Positions 45,671-53,886 of a DNA stretch of 64,000 nt are shown here, in pieces. The notes under the pieces were generated by a model. It saw only the letters and a list, made by a program, of their open reading frames with translations. It was not told the origin of the DNA and searched no databases. The stretch is from assembly GCA_963676865.2 (NCBI GenBank), contig CAXXSS010000001.1, forward strand, positions 2,852,001 through 2,916,000, written 5' to 3'. This DNA comes from JAAYUD01 sp963676865 (GTDB lineage Bacteria; Bacteroidota; Bacteroidia; Bacteroidales; Bacteroidaceae). A program made the position numbers and the translations under genes. Every line of letters begins with the position of its first letter. Position 1 is the stretch's first letter.

Positions 45671-47380
45671 TTAGTGTAAACTTAATGATTCTGCGATGGT
45701 GCTAAGAGCATGGGCTGGGAAGAATGATAGAGCGGCGACAATGAAAATGACAGCAAATGTCATTACAGCAAATGTTGCAGTATCTGTTCGTAATGTTCCG
45801 GCACCTTCGGGAACGTACTTCTTGTCTGCCAATAACCCTGCAATAGCTACTTGCCCGATAATAGGCAGGTATCTGCCTAACATCAATACAATGCCGCAGG
45901 AAAAGTTCCAAAACCAGGTGTTGTCTTTCAATCCCTCAAATCCTGATCCGTTGTTGGCGGCGCATGAGGTATATTCATAAAACATCTCGCTTAGCCCATG
46001 ATATCCGCTATTGTTGAGCCATCCTCCTTCTGCCGCCACGAGATGAGGCGCATGGACGAATAAATAGGCTGCCAAGGCTGTACCGGTGAGGATAATGAAT
46101 GGATGTAGCAATGCTACTATAGATGCTATCTTCATCTCTTTCGCTTCTATTTTCTTTCCTAAAAACTCGGGTGTCCGTCCAACCATCAATCCACTGATAA
46201 ATACGGCAATGATTACAAAAGTGAAGTAATTCATCCATCCTACACCTACACCACCGAACCACGTATTGATCTGCATGTTAAGCATTTCTACCAATCCGGA
46301 TATAGGCTTCATTGAGTCGTGCATACCATTGATAGAACCATTGGATGTCGCTGTGGTGGAAACACTCCATAGGGCTGTTGCCGCAGATCCGAAGCGCACT
46401 TCTTTGCCCTCCGTTGTGCCTTGGTGCTGAGTAATGCCCATTGCACTGATTCTGGGATTTCCGGTACTCTCTTGGTTTATATTGATTACTACTCCAATAA
46501 GATATGCGCACAGCATAACGCCGAAGATGCTATATCCAAGTCGTCTTTTGTTGATGTAGAACCCAAATGCGAATGCCATGGCCATAGGTATTATCATAAT
46601 GGCTATACATTCTACCATATTGCTCAGGTAGGTTGGATTCTCGAGCGGATGTGAGGAGTTTGCTCCGAAATATCCACCGCCGTTTGTTCCCAACTGCTTG
46701 ATAGCAACAATCGCTGCGACGGGACCTTGTGAAATCGTTTGAGCACTTCCTTCTATATTTGTAACTTTCATCTTTCCATTAAATCCCATGGGCGTACCCT
46801 CTACAATGAGAATGAAACCTAAGATTAGCGAAAGAGGAAGCAATATACGGGTAACACTCAATACCAGATACCTCCAGAAATTGCCGATGGTCTTGGTAGT
46901 CTTCTGTGCCAATGCCGTCATGATCCCTGCCATGGCTGCCATACCTGTAGCTGCCGTAACAAATTGGAATAACATAACGACAAATAGTTGGGTAAAGTAA
47001 GTCAACCCGCTCTCGCCGCTATAATGTTGTAAATCGCAATTCACTAGGAAACTAATGCAGGTATTGAATGCCTGATGGCAAGTCTGTCCGATATTTGCAT
47101 CGGGATTGAGAGGTAATGCCCCCTGGCATACCAATAATATCATGCCCCAGAAAAACCAAAAGAAGTTGATGCTGAGCAGCGTTTTCAAAAACTGCTTCCA
47201 GTTCATTTCATTGCTTGGATTGATTCCTGAGAGACGGAACATAAGATTCTCCAGTGGCTTCATAAAGTCCAATAAGCTCTTTTCGCCCTTATAGACTTTT
47301 GAAATATATTTTCCTAACGGATAACTGATGGCGAGCATCAGAATGATCTGAACGATTACGCCTAAAATTTCTGTATTCAT
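45671..47380 (-). CDS. kdpA: Potassium-transporting ATPase subunit KdpA
   Basis: 569 residues, ten membrane helices. K+-channel-like subunit with four degenerate selectivity loops, among them NTCISFLVNCDLQHYSG, QLGTNGGGYFGANSSHPLENP and ASCAANNGSGFEGLKDNTWFWN. High-affinity K+ binding and translocation at the inner membrane. It lies 13 bases after kdpF. Confidence 0.97.
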   Translation of the reverse strand: MNTEILGVIVQIILMLAISYPLGKYISKVYKGEKSLLDFMKPLENLMFRLSGINPSNEMNWKQFLKTLLSINFFWFFWGMILLVCQGALPLNPDANIGQTCHQAFNTCISFLVNCDLQHYSGESGLTYFTQLFVVMLFQFVTAATGMAAMAGIMTALAQKTTKTIGNFWRYLVLSVTRILLPLSLILGFILIVEGTPMGFNGKMKVTNIEGSAQTISQGPVAAIVAIKQLGTNGGGYFGANSSHPLENPTYLSNMVECIAIMIIPMAMAFAFGFYINKRRLGYSIFGVMLCAYLIGVVININQESTGNPRISAMGITQHQGTTEGKEVRFGSAATALWSVSTTATSNGSINGMHDSMKPISGLVEMLNMQINTWFGGVGVGWMNYFTFVIIAVFISGLMVGRTPEFLGKKIEAKEMKIASIVALLHPFIILTGTALAAYLFVHAPHLVAAEGGWLNNSGYHGLSEMFYEYTSCAANNGSGFEGLKDNTWFWNFSCGIVLMLGRYLPIIGQVAIAGLLADKKYVPEGAGTLRTDTATFAVMTFAVIFIVAALSFFPAHALSTIAESLSLH

Positions 47381-47393
47381 ATGTCTTTACGTT

Positions 47394-47474
47394 TCAAAAT
47401 TTTTCCGGCTTGATAAGTACATACATTAAGTAGCCGAACATTATAATACCTATGAAAAATAATATGGTATACAT
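47394..47474 (-). CDS. kdpF: Potassium-transporting ATPase subunit KdpF
   Basis: A 26-codon frame: MYTILFFIGIIMFGYLMYVL, then IKPEKF and stop. One membrane helix with a GY-L-x-Y-x-L pattern and a short charged end, as in E. coli KdpF, and located immediately before kdpA. KdpF stabilises the KdpABC complex. It is easily missed because of its size. Confidence 0.88.
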   Translation of the reverse strand: MYTILFFIGIIMFGYLMYVLIKPEKF

Positions 47475-47491
47475 CTTGTGACCTCCTTTTT

Positions 47492-47590
47492 TTATATTTT
47501 GTCGAACCAATCGATACATTTAATAAACAAACCGAAGCAAATAACTCCGCTTAATACACATATTAAAAAACCAATGCTAAATAGTTCCAT
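47492..47590 (-). CDS. 32-residue membrane peptide at the head of the kdp operon
   Basis: The sequence MELFSIGFLICVLSGVICFG with LFIKCIDWFDKI forms one helix with three Cys residues and a charged end. It starts 34 bases after the putative sigma-54 start point and ends 17 bases before kdpF. A longer frame to 47755 would run through the putative promoter and is unlikely. The position suggests an accessory subunit or a leader peptide, but no family is recognised. Confidence 0.55.
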   Translation of the reverse strand: MELFSIGFLICVLSGVICFGLFIKCIDWFDKI

Positions 47591-47634
47591 GATACTTCTT
47601 TTTAATCGTTTATAATATTTCTTGTATAAAGAGA

Positions 47635-47650
47635 TACCAATCTTATGCCA
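47635..47650 (-). promoter_or_regulatory. Putative sigma-54 (-24/-12) promoter of kdp
   Basis: Minus strand TGGCATAAGATTGGTA: TGGCA at -24 and a TTGG(T) near -12, resembling TGGCAC-N5-TTGC but imperfect at -12 (GT instead of GC). Support is contextual: a sigma-54 activator gene lies upstream and paired palindromic sites lie about 100-145 bases before the start point. Confidence 0.4.
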
Positions 47651-47725
47651 CAAAGTAGATGATGAAGACAAGCTGTTATCTGATAGGGCATTAAGCCTGT
47701 TTGCAAAATATAGACAAAAATAAAA

Positions 47726-47770
47726 CCTTTCCAAAATGGAAAGGTCTATTTTCATTTTGGAAAGGTCTAT
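47726..47770. promoter_or_regulatory. Putative upstream activator sites for kdp
   Basis: A perfect inverted repeat CCTTTCCA-AAA-TGGAAAGG (47726-47744) is followed by a second half site TTTTGGAAAGGTCTAT (47755-47770) that repeats its right arm with flank. Distance and palindromic form fit binding sites for the NtrC-type regulator encoded next door; binding is inferred. An alternative is a terminator hairpin for the regulator gene, but no T-run follows closely. Confidence 0.5.
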
Positions 47771-47807
47771 GATATATATAAGGAATATAGAGTACGGGGT
47801 CGAGAAT

Positions 47808-49151
47808 CTATTGACCGTTTCCTATGCCGTATTCTTCTATCTTGCGATATAAGGTCGTCAGGCCAATTTTGAGCAAGCGGGCGGTTTCTGTTTTGTTCCC
47901 TCCCGTATATTTCAATATCTTGGCTATATGGCTTTTTTCTACCGAAGCCAAATCGAATGAAGAGTTATCGTTGCATTGTTGCATTTGTATTTCGAGAGGA
48001 AGGTCTTGAGCGTCCAACTCTTTATCTGAAGTAAGAATAACACTTCGTTCTATGGTGTTGCGTAATTCTCTGATATTTCCTTTCCACGAATAGTTCTTTA
48101 TGGCTTTTATAAAAGATTCGTTCATGCCTTGCACATTCTTTTTCATCTTTTCGGCAAAAGCTTGAGTGAACTTTTGAGCCAGCTCGACAATATCATTGCC
48201 GCGTTCTCTCAAAGGTGGTAATTCTATTGTGAAGACAGATATTCTGTAGTATAGATCTTCTCGAAACATGTTTCGGTCTATCGCTTCCTTCATATTTTTG
48301 TTGGTAGCTGCAATCATGCGGGCATTTACCTTTTTAGTTTTAGTATCGCCCACCGGAATGAATTCCCCTGTTTCGAGTACTCGAAGCAATTTTACTTGTA
48401 GCTCCAATGGCATTTCTCCTATCTCATCCAAGAAAATAGTTCCGCCATCGGCCTGTTCGAATAATCCTTTTTTATCTTTTGCTGCGCCGGTAAAAGCTCC
48501 CGCTTTATATCCGAAAAGTTCGCTTTCGAGCAGTTCGCGACTTAATGCACCGCAATTGACAGCTACAAAACATTTATTCTTGCGTTGGCTAGCCTCATGT
48601 ATTGCTGTTGCAAAAACTTCCTTTCCGGTACCCGTCTCGCCGGTTAATAGTATAGCCGTATCTGTAGGGGCTACTTTCTGAGCCATAGATACTGCTTGAT
48701 TTAAAGACTTGGAAGAACCGATGATCGATTCGAAAGAATATTCTTTGCCAATGATAGATTGAAGCTTGTCTACTCGCTTGGCCAAGTGTATTTTGTCGGA
48801 TACATTCGATAACATGGGAATAATCCGATTGTTGTCATCTCCTTTGGTCAGGTAATCGTAGGCACCGTTTTTGATGGACCGAACTCCGTCTGCAATGTTT
48901 CCGTGAGCCGTGAGCATAATAATTTCACTTTCGGGGGAGAGTTTTTTTAATATAGGGATAGCATCCACTCCATTTCCGTCGGGAAGTAATACATCACATA
49001 GAATGATATTAGGATGGTGAAGCGAAATTTGTTTTTGTGCCGAAGTAAGGTCTTCGGCTTGTAGAACTTCGTAACCTTCCAAAGAAATAATTCTAGCCAA
49101 CAGTATTCTCAGCTGTGCTTCATCATCTATTATCAATACTTTTACATCCAT
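47808..49151 (-). CDS. Sigma-54-dependent response regulator (NtrC type), probable kdp activator
   Basis: 447 residues from ATG 49151 (MDVKVLIIDDEAQLRILLAR), a start fixed by the promoter at 49176. Receiver domain (about 3-115) has the acidic pair IIDDE and phospho-Asp in NIILCDVLLPDGNG. The AAA+ domain (about 145-380) has Walker A LTGETGTGKEVFATAI, the sigma-54-contact motif GAFTGA, and Walker B GGTIFLDEIGEMP. The C-terminal Fis-type helix-turn-helix ends KTETARLLKIGLTTLYRKIEE. It lies upstream of kdp in the same direction and probably takes the place of KdpE, with the kinase at 40082 as partner; that pairing is inference. Confidence 0.93.
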   Translation of the reverse strand: MDVKVLIIDDEAQLRILLARIISLEGYEVLQAEDLTSAQKQISLHHPNIILCDVLLPDGNGVDAIPILKKLSPESEIIMLTAHGNIADGVRSIKNGAYDYLTKGDDNNRIIPMLSNVSDKIHLAKRVDKLQSIIGKEYSFESIIGSSKSLNQAVSMAQKVAPTDTAILLTGETGTGKEVFATAIHEASQRKNKCFVAVNCGALSRELLESELFGYKAGAFTGAAKDKKGLFEQADGGTIFLDEIGEMPLELQVKLLRVLETGEFIPVGDTKTKKVNARMIAATNKNMKEAIDRNMFREDLYYRISVFTIELPPLRERGNDIVELAQKFTQAFAEKMKKNVQGMNESFIKAIKNYSWKGNIRELRNTIERSVILTSDKELDAQDLPLEIQMQQCNDNSSFDLASVEKSHIAKILKYTGGNKTETARLLKIGLTTLYRKIEEYGIGNGQ

Positions 49152-49175
49152 CTTTTTTCTATTTGATCGGTAACA

Positions 49176-49206
49176 CAAAAGTACATGATTAATTTTAATT
49201 TCCAAA
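49176..49206 (-). promoter_or_regulatory. Promoter of the sigma-54 regulator gene
   Basis: Minus strand TTTG (49203-49206), 19 bases, TACTTTTG (49176-49183): perfect consensus, ending exactly at the tatD stop codon. Leader about 18 bases to the ATG at 49151. Confidence 0.75.
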
Positions 49207-49980
49207 TTATATCATTCTGAATAACTTGAGAGCGTTGATAGCGGTTCGTTTTGCTACTTGCTCAGGCTTCATGTCGTACAGGTAGGCAACCTTGTCGAGC
49301 GTGTGCACGATGTACGAACTTTCATTGCGTTTTCCTCTGAACGGTACAGGTGTGAGGTAGGGAGCGTCTGTTTCCAGCACGATGCGATCGAGCGAAATAT
49401 TATGAAGTACATCGGGAATCACCGAACTGCGATAAGTCACAATACCATTGATCCCGAGAAGAAAATCCGGAAACTCGAGCATCTTGATGCCCTCAAACGG
49501 ATTGCCCGTGTAACTGTGGAAGATACCCCTCAAAGGAGTATCACGGTAGTGGTCGAGTATACTCATGAGGTCTTCAAAGGCATCTCTGCAATGAATGATG
49601 AGCGGCAGATCTGTCTCGAGTGCCCAGCATACTTGTTGTTCAAAGACGGCAAGTTGCTGTTTCAGGTAAGCCTTGTCCCAATGCAAATCCAATCCTACTT
49701 CTCCGATGCCGACAAAATTATTTTCACCTTTTAGTGCATCTTCTATTTTCATCAGCTCGCTTTTATACGTTTCTTTCACCGATCCAGGATGTAGCCCTAT
49801 CATGGGGAAACAGTAAGCGGGATATTTTTTGCAAACGTTAAGCAGCGGTTCTATTGTTGTGCTGTCTTCGTTTGGTAAGAATATATGAGTAACACCGGCG
49901 TCTTTGGCGCGTTGTATCACTTCGGGAAGATCCTCTTTGAATTCTTCTCCGTAAATATGTGAATGAGTATCTATGAGCAT
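49207..49980 (-). CDS. tatD: TatD-family metal-dependent hydrolase (DNase)
   Basis: 257 residues. Amidohydrolase-type barrel with metal ligands in IDTHSHIYGEEF, the Glu in GIGEVGLDLHWDKAYLKQQ, His in PLIIHCRDAFEDL, His in GIFHSYTG and Asp in VLETDAPYLTPVPFRGKRNE. TatD proteins are 3'-5' deoxyribonucleases with roles in DNA repair. It is the last gene of a tonB - polyprenyl synthase - tatD unit, 16 bases after its neighbour. Confidence 0.94.
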   Translation of the reverse strand: MLIDTHSHIYGEEFKEDLPEVIQRAKDAGVTHIFLPNEDSTTIEPLLNVCKKYPAYCFPMIGLHPGSVKETYKSELMKIEDALKGENNFVGIGEVGLDLHWDKAYLKQQLAVFEQQVCWALETDLPLIIHCRDAFEDLMSILDHYRDTPLRGIFHSYTGNPFEGIKMLEFPDFLLGINGIVTYRSSVIPDVLHNISLDRIVLETDAPYLTPVPFRGKRNESSYIVHTLDKVAYLYDMKPEQVAKRTAINALKLFRMI

Positions 49981-49996
49981 TTTCTTTTTTCCTTTG

Positions 49997-50971
49997 CTAC
50001 ATTTCGCGATGCATCAAGTTCTGGGCGTAAGTTTTGAGTGTTTGTTTTTTCTCTTCGCTAGCCGAAACACGTTCCAAGCATCCAATTCCTTCTGCGTAAT
50101 AATCTTGAATGATTTTATTGCAATAAGAAGAAATGTTCAGTTGGGTATAAATATCTGTCACTGTTGCGATTTTCTCTTTCGGATCGAATTCCTTTTTAGA
50201 AAGCCATTTGCCCAGTTCTTTCTGCTGTGCATCGTCGGCAACAGAAAGGGCTTTGATGAGCAGATAGGTCTTCTTGTTACAAAGAATGTCGCCACCAATG
50301 TTTTTGCCAAAGTTCTTGACGTTGCCATACACATCAAGATAGTCGTCTTGCAATTGGAAAGCAAGGCCTATCTGGATACCGAATTGATAAAGTTGTTCGG
50401 CGTCTTTGTCGGAAGCACCACCCAAGATGGCACCTATTTTCAAACTGGCAGCCAATAGTACAGCCGTTTTAAGACGAATCATATCTATATATTCTTCTTC
50501 GGTCACGTCGTTGCGTTGTTCGAACTCCATATCCAATTCTTGCCCTTCACAAATTTCCGTTGCCGTTTTATTGAATATTTCCAAAACTTTCGATAAGTAT
50601 TGATCATCACAGTTCGATAGATATTGATAGGCCAACACCGTCATGGCATCGCCCGACAGAATGGCTGTATTGCTGTCCCATTTAATATGAACGGTAGGAT
50701 TGCCCCGCCGCTTGTCTGCACAGTCCATCAAATCGTCATGTAGTAGAGTGAAATTATGGTATATTTCTACTCCTGCCGCTTGGTCCAGAATGCTATCTGC
50801 ATTTTTCTTGAAGAGTTCGTATGCCATGATCATCAGTGTGGGACGTATCCTTTTACCGCCCAACGAAAGAACATATTCGATAGGGTCATATAAGCCTTTC
50901 GGATGGCGTGAATAGGTTAGATCTCTTAGATACTGATTGATCTTTTCTGATATTTGATTGGCTGATAACAT
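49997..50971 (-). CDS. Trans-isoprenyl diphosphate synthase
   Basis: 324 residues, all-helical. The first Asp-rich motif is LLHDDLMDCADKRRGNPTVH and the second FQLQDDYLDVYGN; GGKRIRPTLMIMAYELF binds diphosphate. The aromatic residue at position -5 of the first motif suggests a short to medium product (farnesyl or geranylgeranyl diphosphate), but product length is uncertain. It uses isoprenoid units made by dxs and ispH of this window. It sits between tonB and tatD. Confidence 0.92.
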   Translation of the reverse strand: MLSANQISEKINQYLRDLTYSRHPKGLYDPIEYVLSLGGKRIRPTLMIMAYELFKKNADSILDQAAGVEIYHNFTLLHDDLMDCADKRRGNPTVHIKWDSNTAILSGDAMTVLAYQYLSNCDDQYLSKVLEIFNKTATEICEGQELDMEFEQRNDVTEEEYIDMIRLKTAVLLAASLKIGAILGGASDKDAEQLYQFGIQIGLAFQLQDDYLDVYGNVKNFGKNIGGDILCNKKTYLLIKALSVADDAQQKELGKWLSKKEFDPKEKIATVTDIYTQLNISSYCNKIIQDYYAEGIGCLERVSASEEKKQTLKTYAQNLMHREM

Positions 50972-51035
50972 ACGTATAGATAATAAATAGACTGTTAGAC
51001 AATAATATTATAGCATACAAGTCGACTCCCGCCAA

Positions 51036-51863
51036 TTAGTTTAGACGGAATACGACAGGCAATACGCAACGTGCTCTGATGGGTTTACCTTTTTTCTTGG
51101 CAGGTACCCATTTGGGCATTGATCGAATGACCCGCAAAGCTTCGTCATCAAGATAGATTCCTGCGCCTCTTATGATACGGCAGTCGCTTATCGAACCATC
51201 AACGTTGACAATAAACTGTACGGTAACTTCTCCTTGCATATTATATCTTTGCGCCCAGAAAGGGTATTTGATGTTTGCGCTAAGAAATTTCATTAACTCA
51301 GGTTGCCCACCGGGAAACTCCGGCATGCTTTCTATGATTTCATAATGCATTTTCCCATTAGGTTTCATCTCGGGAACCAATTCTTCGGGTAGTGCATATT
51401 GTGCCGTATCTTTCTTGTCATTAAGTAGCAAATCTTCTTTGCTGTTCACAAAGGCTTGCTCTCCTCTTGCTATATCTTGTTGGGTTACTTCGTCATCACG
51501 GGTAATAACAGGAGCAACAAATTTGATCATTTTAGCCAAATCTTTCTTATCAATATTAGGCTCTATAGGCGAAAGGTTTATTTTGGGTTTGACCTCTTTT
51601 ATTTTCAATACCGGTGGCTTATCAAGTCTTGAGATAGTTGTGACTTGGGTGAGATTCAAGTTATTGTCTTCTTTTAACGATATGATTTTGATGATGATAG
51701 AAGGAAGAAAGAATACTATTCCAATGGCAGCAATAACCCATATCATAGCTATGGTATGGCGTTTGGCCGCTCCTCTGCGAATAACATAAGCACCGTAAGA
51801 CTTATTCTTACCTTCGAAAATGATATCGCACCATTCTTTATTTAATAAGTAGTCTTTTAACAT
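51036..51863 (-). CDS. tonB: TonB-family energy transducer
   Basis: 275 residues. Short cytoplasmic N-terminus (with the FEGKNKSYGAYVIRR motif common in Bacteroidetes TonB), one membrane helix (about 37-60), a proline-containing periplasmic linker, and a C-terminal TonB domain (about 195-275: GEVTVQFIVNVDGSISDCRI, DEALRVIRSMPKWVPA). Couples proton-motive force to outer-membrane receptors. No exbB or exbD is adjacent. A TATCTTTG box at 51883-51890 on the minus strand is a likely -7 element, with no clear -33. Confidence 0.93.
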   Translation of the reverse strand: MLKDYLLNKEWCDIIFEGKNKSYGAYVIRRGAAKRHTIAMIWVIAAIGIVFFLPSIIIKIISLKEDNNLNLTQVTTISRLDKPPVLKIKEVKPKINLSPIEPNIDKKDLAKMIKFVAPVITRDDEVTQQDIARGEQAFVNSKEDLLLNDKKDTAQYALPEELVPEMKPNGKMHYEIIESMPEFPGGQPELMKFLSANIKYPFWAQRYNMQGEVTVQFIVNVDGSISDCRIIRGAGIYLDDEALRVIRSMPKWVPAKKKGKPIRARCVLPVVFRLN

Positions 51864-51993
51864 TCTACCATTGGTTTGGGCGCAAAGATACGGCTTTTTT
51901 ATATGCCATGGTTTATTATTTTATTTTTTTAATTCTTATACACTTGAACACTGATTTTAGCTGCCAATAATATATTGATTGTAGAAAATAGTG

Positions 51994-52001
51994 TATCTTT
52001 G
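51994..52001 (+). promoter_or_regulatory. -7 promoter box of cmk-ispH
   Basis: TATCTTTG at 51994-52001 matches the Bacteroides -7 box, 51 bases before the cmk ATG. The -33 region is not recognisable, so confidence is limited. Confidence 0.45.
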
Positions 52002-52051
52002 AAGCCGAAAAAGGGATATTTATATTGTTCCCGAAGTTTAAATATTTGAGA

Positions 52052-52747
52052 ATGAATAAGATTATTGTGGCTATTGATGGCTTTTCATCGTGTGGAAAAA
52101 GTACGATGGCAAAAGACTTGGCTAAAGAAATAGGATATATTTATATTGATACGGGCGCGATGTATCGGACCGTAACACTATATTGTATACGCAAAGGACT
52201 TTTTAATGATAAAGGTCTTGATATAGAAGCGTTGCGTCAGTGCATGCCCCAAATTAAAATTTCATTTCTTCTTAATTCGCATACAGGGCGTCCTGATACG
52301 TATCTGAATGATCGTTGTGTAGAAGATGAAATTCGTAGCATGGAAGTCTCGTCTAAGGTGAGTATCGTGAGTACGGTCGATTTTGTTCGTTCGGCTATGG
52401 TAGCTCAACAGCAGGAGATGGGTAAGCAGAAAGGAATTGTAATGGATGGACGCGACATTGGTACTGTTGTGTTTCCGCAAGCTGAGCTCAAAATCTTTGT
52501 AACGGCACGTGCCGATGTTCGTGCTCAACGTCGTTACGATGAATTGAAGGCAAAAGGTAATGATCCTGTTTATGAAGAAATACTACAGAATGTAGAAGAG
52601 CGAGACCGCATAGATCAGACAAGGGCGATAAGTCCTTTGCGTCGGGCTGCCGATGCATTATTGCTTGATAATTCGGATATGACGATTGCGCAGCAGAAAG
52701 AATGGCTCTTTAACGTTTTTTCAGAGGCTGTTGAAAGATCTAAATAG
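52052..52747 (+). CDS. cmk: Cytidylate kinase
   Basis: 231 residues from the ATG at 52052 (MNKIIVAIDGFSSCGKSTMA). Phosphorylates CMP and dCMP with ATP. P-loop GFSSCGKS, CMP-binding IDTGAMYRTVTLYC, and MDGRDIGTVVFPQAELKIFV with RAQRRYDELKAKG are diagnostic. An upstream in-frame non-ATG start at 52025 is less likely. ispH follows 25 bases later. Confidence 0.96.
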   Translation: MNKIIVAIDGFSSCGKSTMAKDLAKEIGYIYIDTGAMYRTVTLYCIRKGLFNDKGLDIEALRQCMPQIKISFLLNSHTGRPDTYLNDRCVEDEIRSMEVSSKVSIVSTVDFVRSAMVAQQQEMGKQKGIVMDGRDIGTVVFPQAELKIFVTARADVRAQRRYDELKAKGNDPVYEEILQNVEERDRIDQTRAISPLRRAADALLLDNSDMTIAQQKEWLFNVFSEAVERSK

Positions 52748-52772
52748 TTAGGTTTAAATAGGTCATAGATAA

Positions 52773-53651
52773 ATGGTAAAGATAGAAATTGATGAAGAAT
52801 CCGGTTTTTGCTTCGGTGTAGTGAAGGCTATTCACAAAGCGGAAGAAGAACTTGCCGAAGGTTCACCTCTTTATTGTTTGGGTGATATCGTTCACAATAG
52901 CCGCGAAGTGGAGCGACTTAAGCAGAACGGATTGAATACGATAGAGCACGACGACTTTTCTAAGCTGCAAGGTGCTCGCGTATTGCTTCGTGCTCATGGA
53001 GAACCTCCTTCGACCTATCATACGGCAATCCATAACCATATTAATATTATTGACGCTACATGTCCTGTTGTGTTGCATTTGCAGCAGCGCATCAAGCAGC
53101 AATACTTGAGGCTCAAAAGCAGTTCTTCTGACAGTCAGATTATTATATATGGTAAAAACGGACATGCCGAAGTTCTGGGGCTTGTAGGGCAGACAGAAGG
53201 TCATGCAATTGTTATCGAACATCTGGACGATGCCAAAAAGCTAGATCTTAGTAAAGACACTTATCTATATTCTCAAACGACAAAGTCGCTTGTCGGTTTT
53301 CGTGAAGTGGTAGAATATATCAATGGGCATATATCGTCTCATGCCCATTTTGAGTATTTCGATACCATCTGCCGGCAGGTAGCCAATCGCATTCCCAATA
53401 TAAGGAAGTTCGCTTCTTCGCACGATTTGATCTTTTTTGTGAGCGGCAAGAAAAGTTCGAACGGCAAGATGCTGTTCAGCGAGTGTCTTAGTGTGAACTC
53501 CAACTCTCATCTTATTGATAGTAAAGAAGAAATAAACCTTTCTTTGTTGAATGGCGTTTCGTCAATCGGAATATGTGGTGCGACTTCCACTCCCAAATGG
53601 GCGATGGAAGAAGTCTCCGACTTTCTGAAGCAATCGTTGCAAAAGGACTAG
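52773..53651 (+). CDS. ispH: 4-hydroxy-3-methylbut-2-enyl diphosphate reductase
   Basis: 292 residues. Iron-sulfur enzyme of the last MEP-pathway step, making IPP and DMAPP. The three cluster cysteines are in SGFCFGVVKA (C12), NIIDATCPVV and ISICGATSTP-like SSIGICGATSTP; active-site His residues are in LGDIVHNSREV and LRAHGEPPS. The cmk-ispH order is conserved in many Bacteroidetes. Palindromic repeats follow the stop. Confidence 0.96.
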   Translation: MVKIEIDEESGFCFGVVKAIHKAEEELAEGSPLYCLGDIVHNSREVERLKQNGLNTIEHDDFSKLQGARVLLRAHGEPPSTYHTAIHNHINIIDATCPVVLHLQQRIKQQYLRLKSSSSDSQIIIYGKNGHAEVLGLVGQTEGHAIVIEHLDDAKKLDLSKDTYLYSQTTKSLVGFREVVEYINGHISSHAHFEYFDTICRQVANRIPNIRKFASSHDLIFFVSGKKSSNGKMLFSECLSVNSNSHLIDSKEEINLSLLNGVSSIGICGATSTPKWAMEEVSDFLKQSLQKD

Positions 53652-53686
53652 CCTTTTCAAAGAGATAAGGACTTGCTAATATTTTG

Positions 53687-53770
53687 GTCCTTATGTTTTC
53701 AAATTTACATAAGGACGAAAATAAATTTTCTCCCTTACGAAACTTGCGACTCACCGCCGTGAGTCGCAAG
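53687..53770. repeat. Palindromic repeats downstream of ispH
   Basis: GTCCTTATGT (53687-53696) and ACATAAGGAC (53707-53716) form an inverted pair with a 10-base loop. They are followed by the hairpin CTTGCGACTCAC-CGCC-GTGAGTCGCAAG (53743-53770), the same core as at 17.6 and 38.4 kb but with a changed loop. The IS3-family element begins 10 bases further on. Confidence 0.85.
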
Positions 53771-53886
53771 CCACTGTGGTGTACTGAATTTGGTTGACAG
53801 TTAAACACTAGTAAACCTAAGGGAGTTGACAATTACAATCATGTATACCTAAAGTAGTTGTCAACTCTGCAAAGTTAATCCTATTT

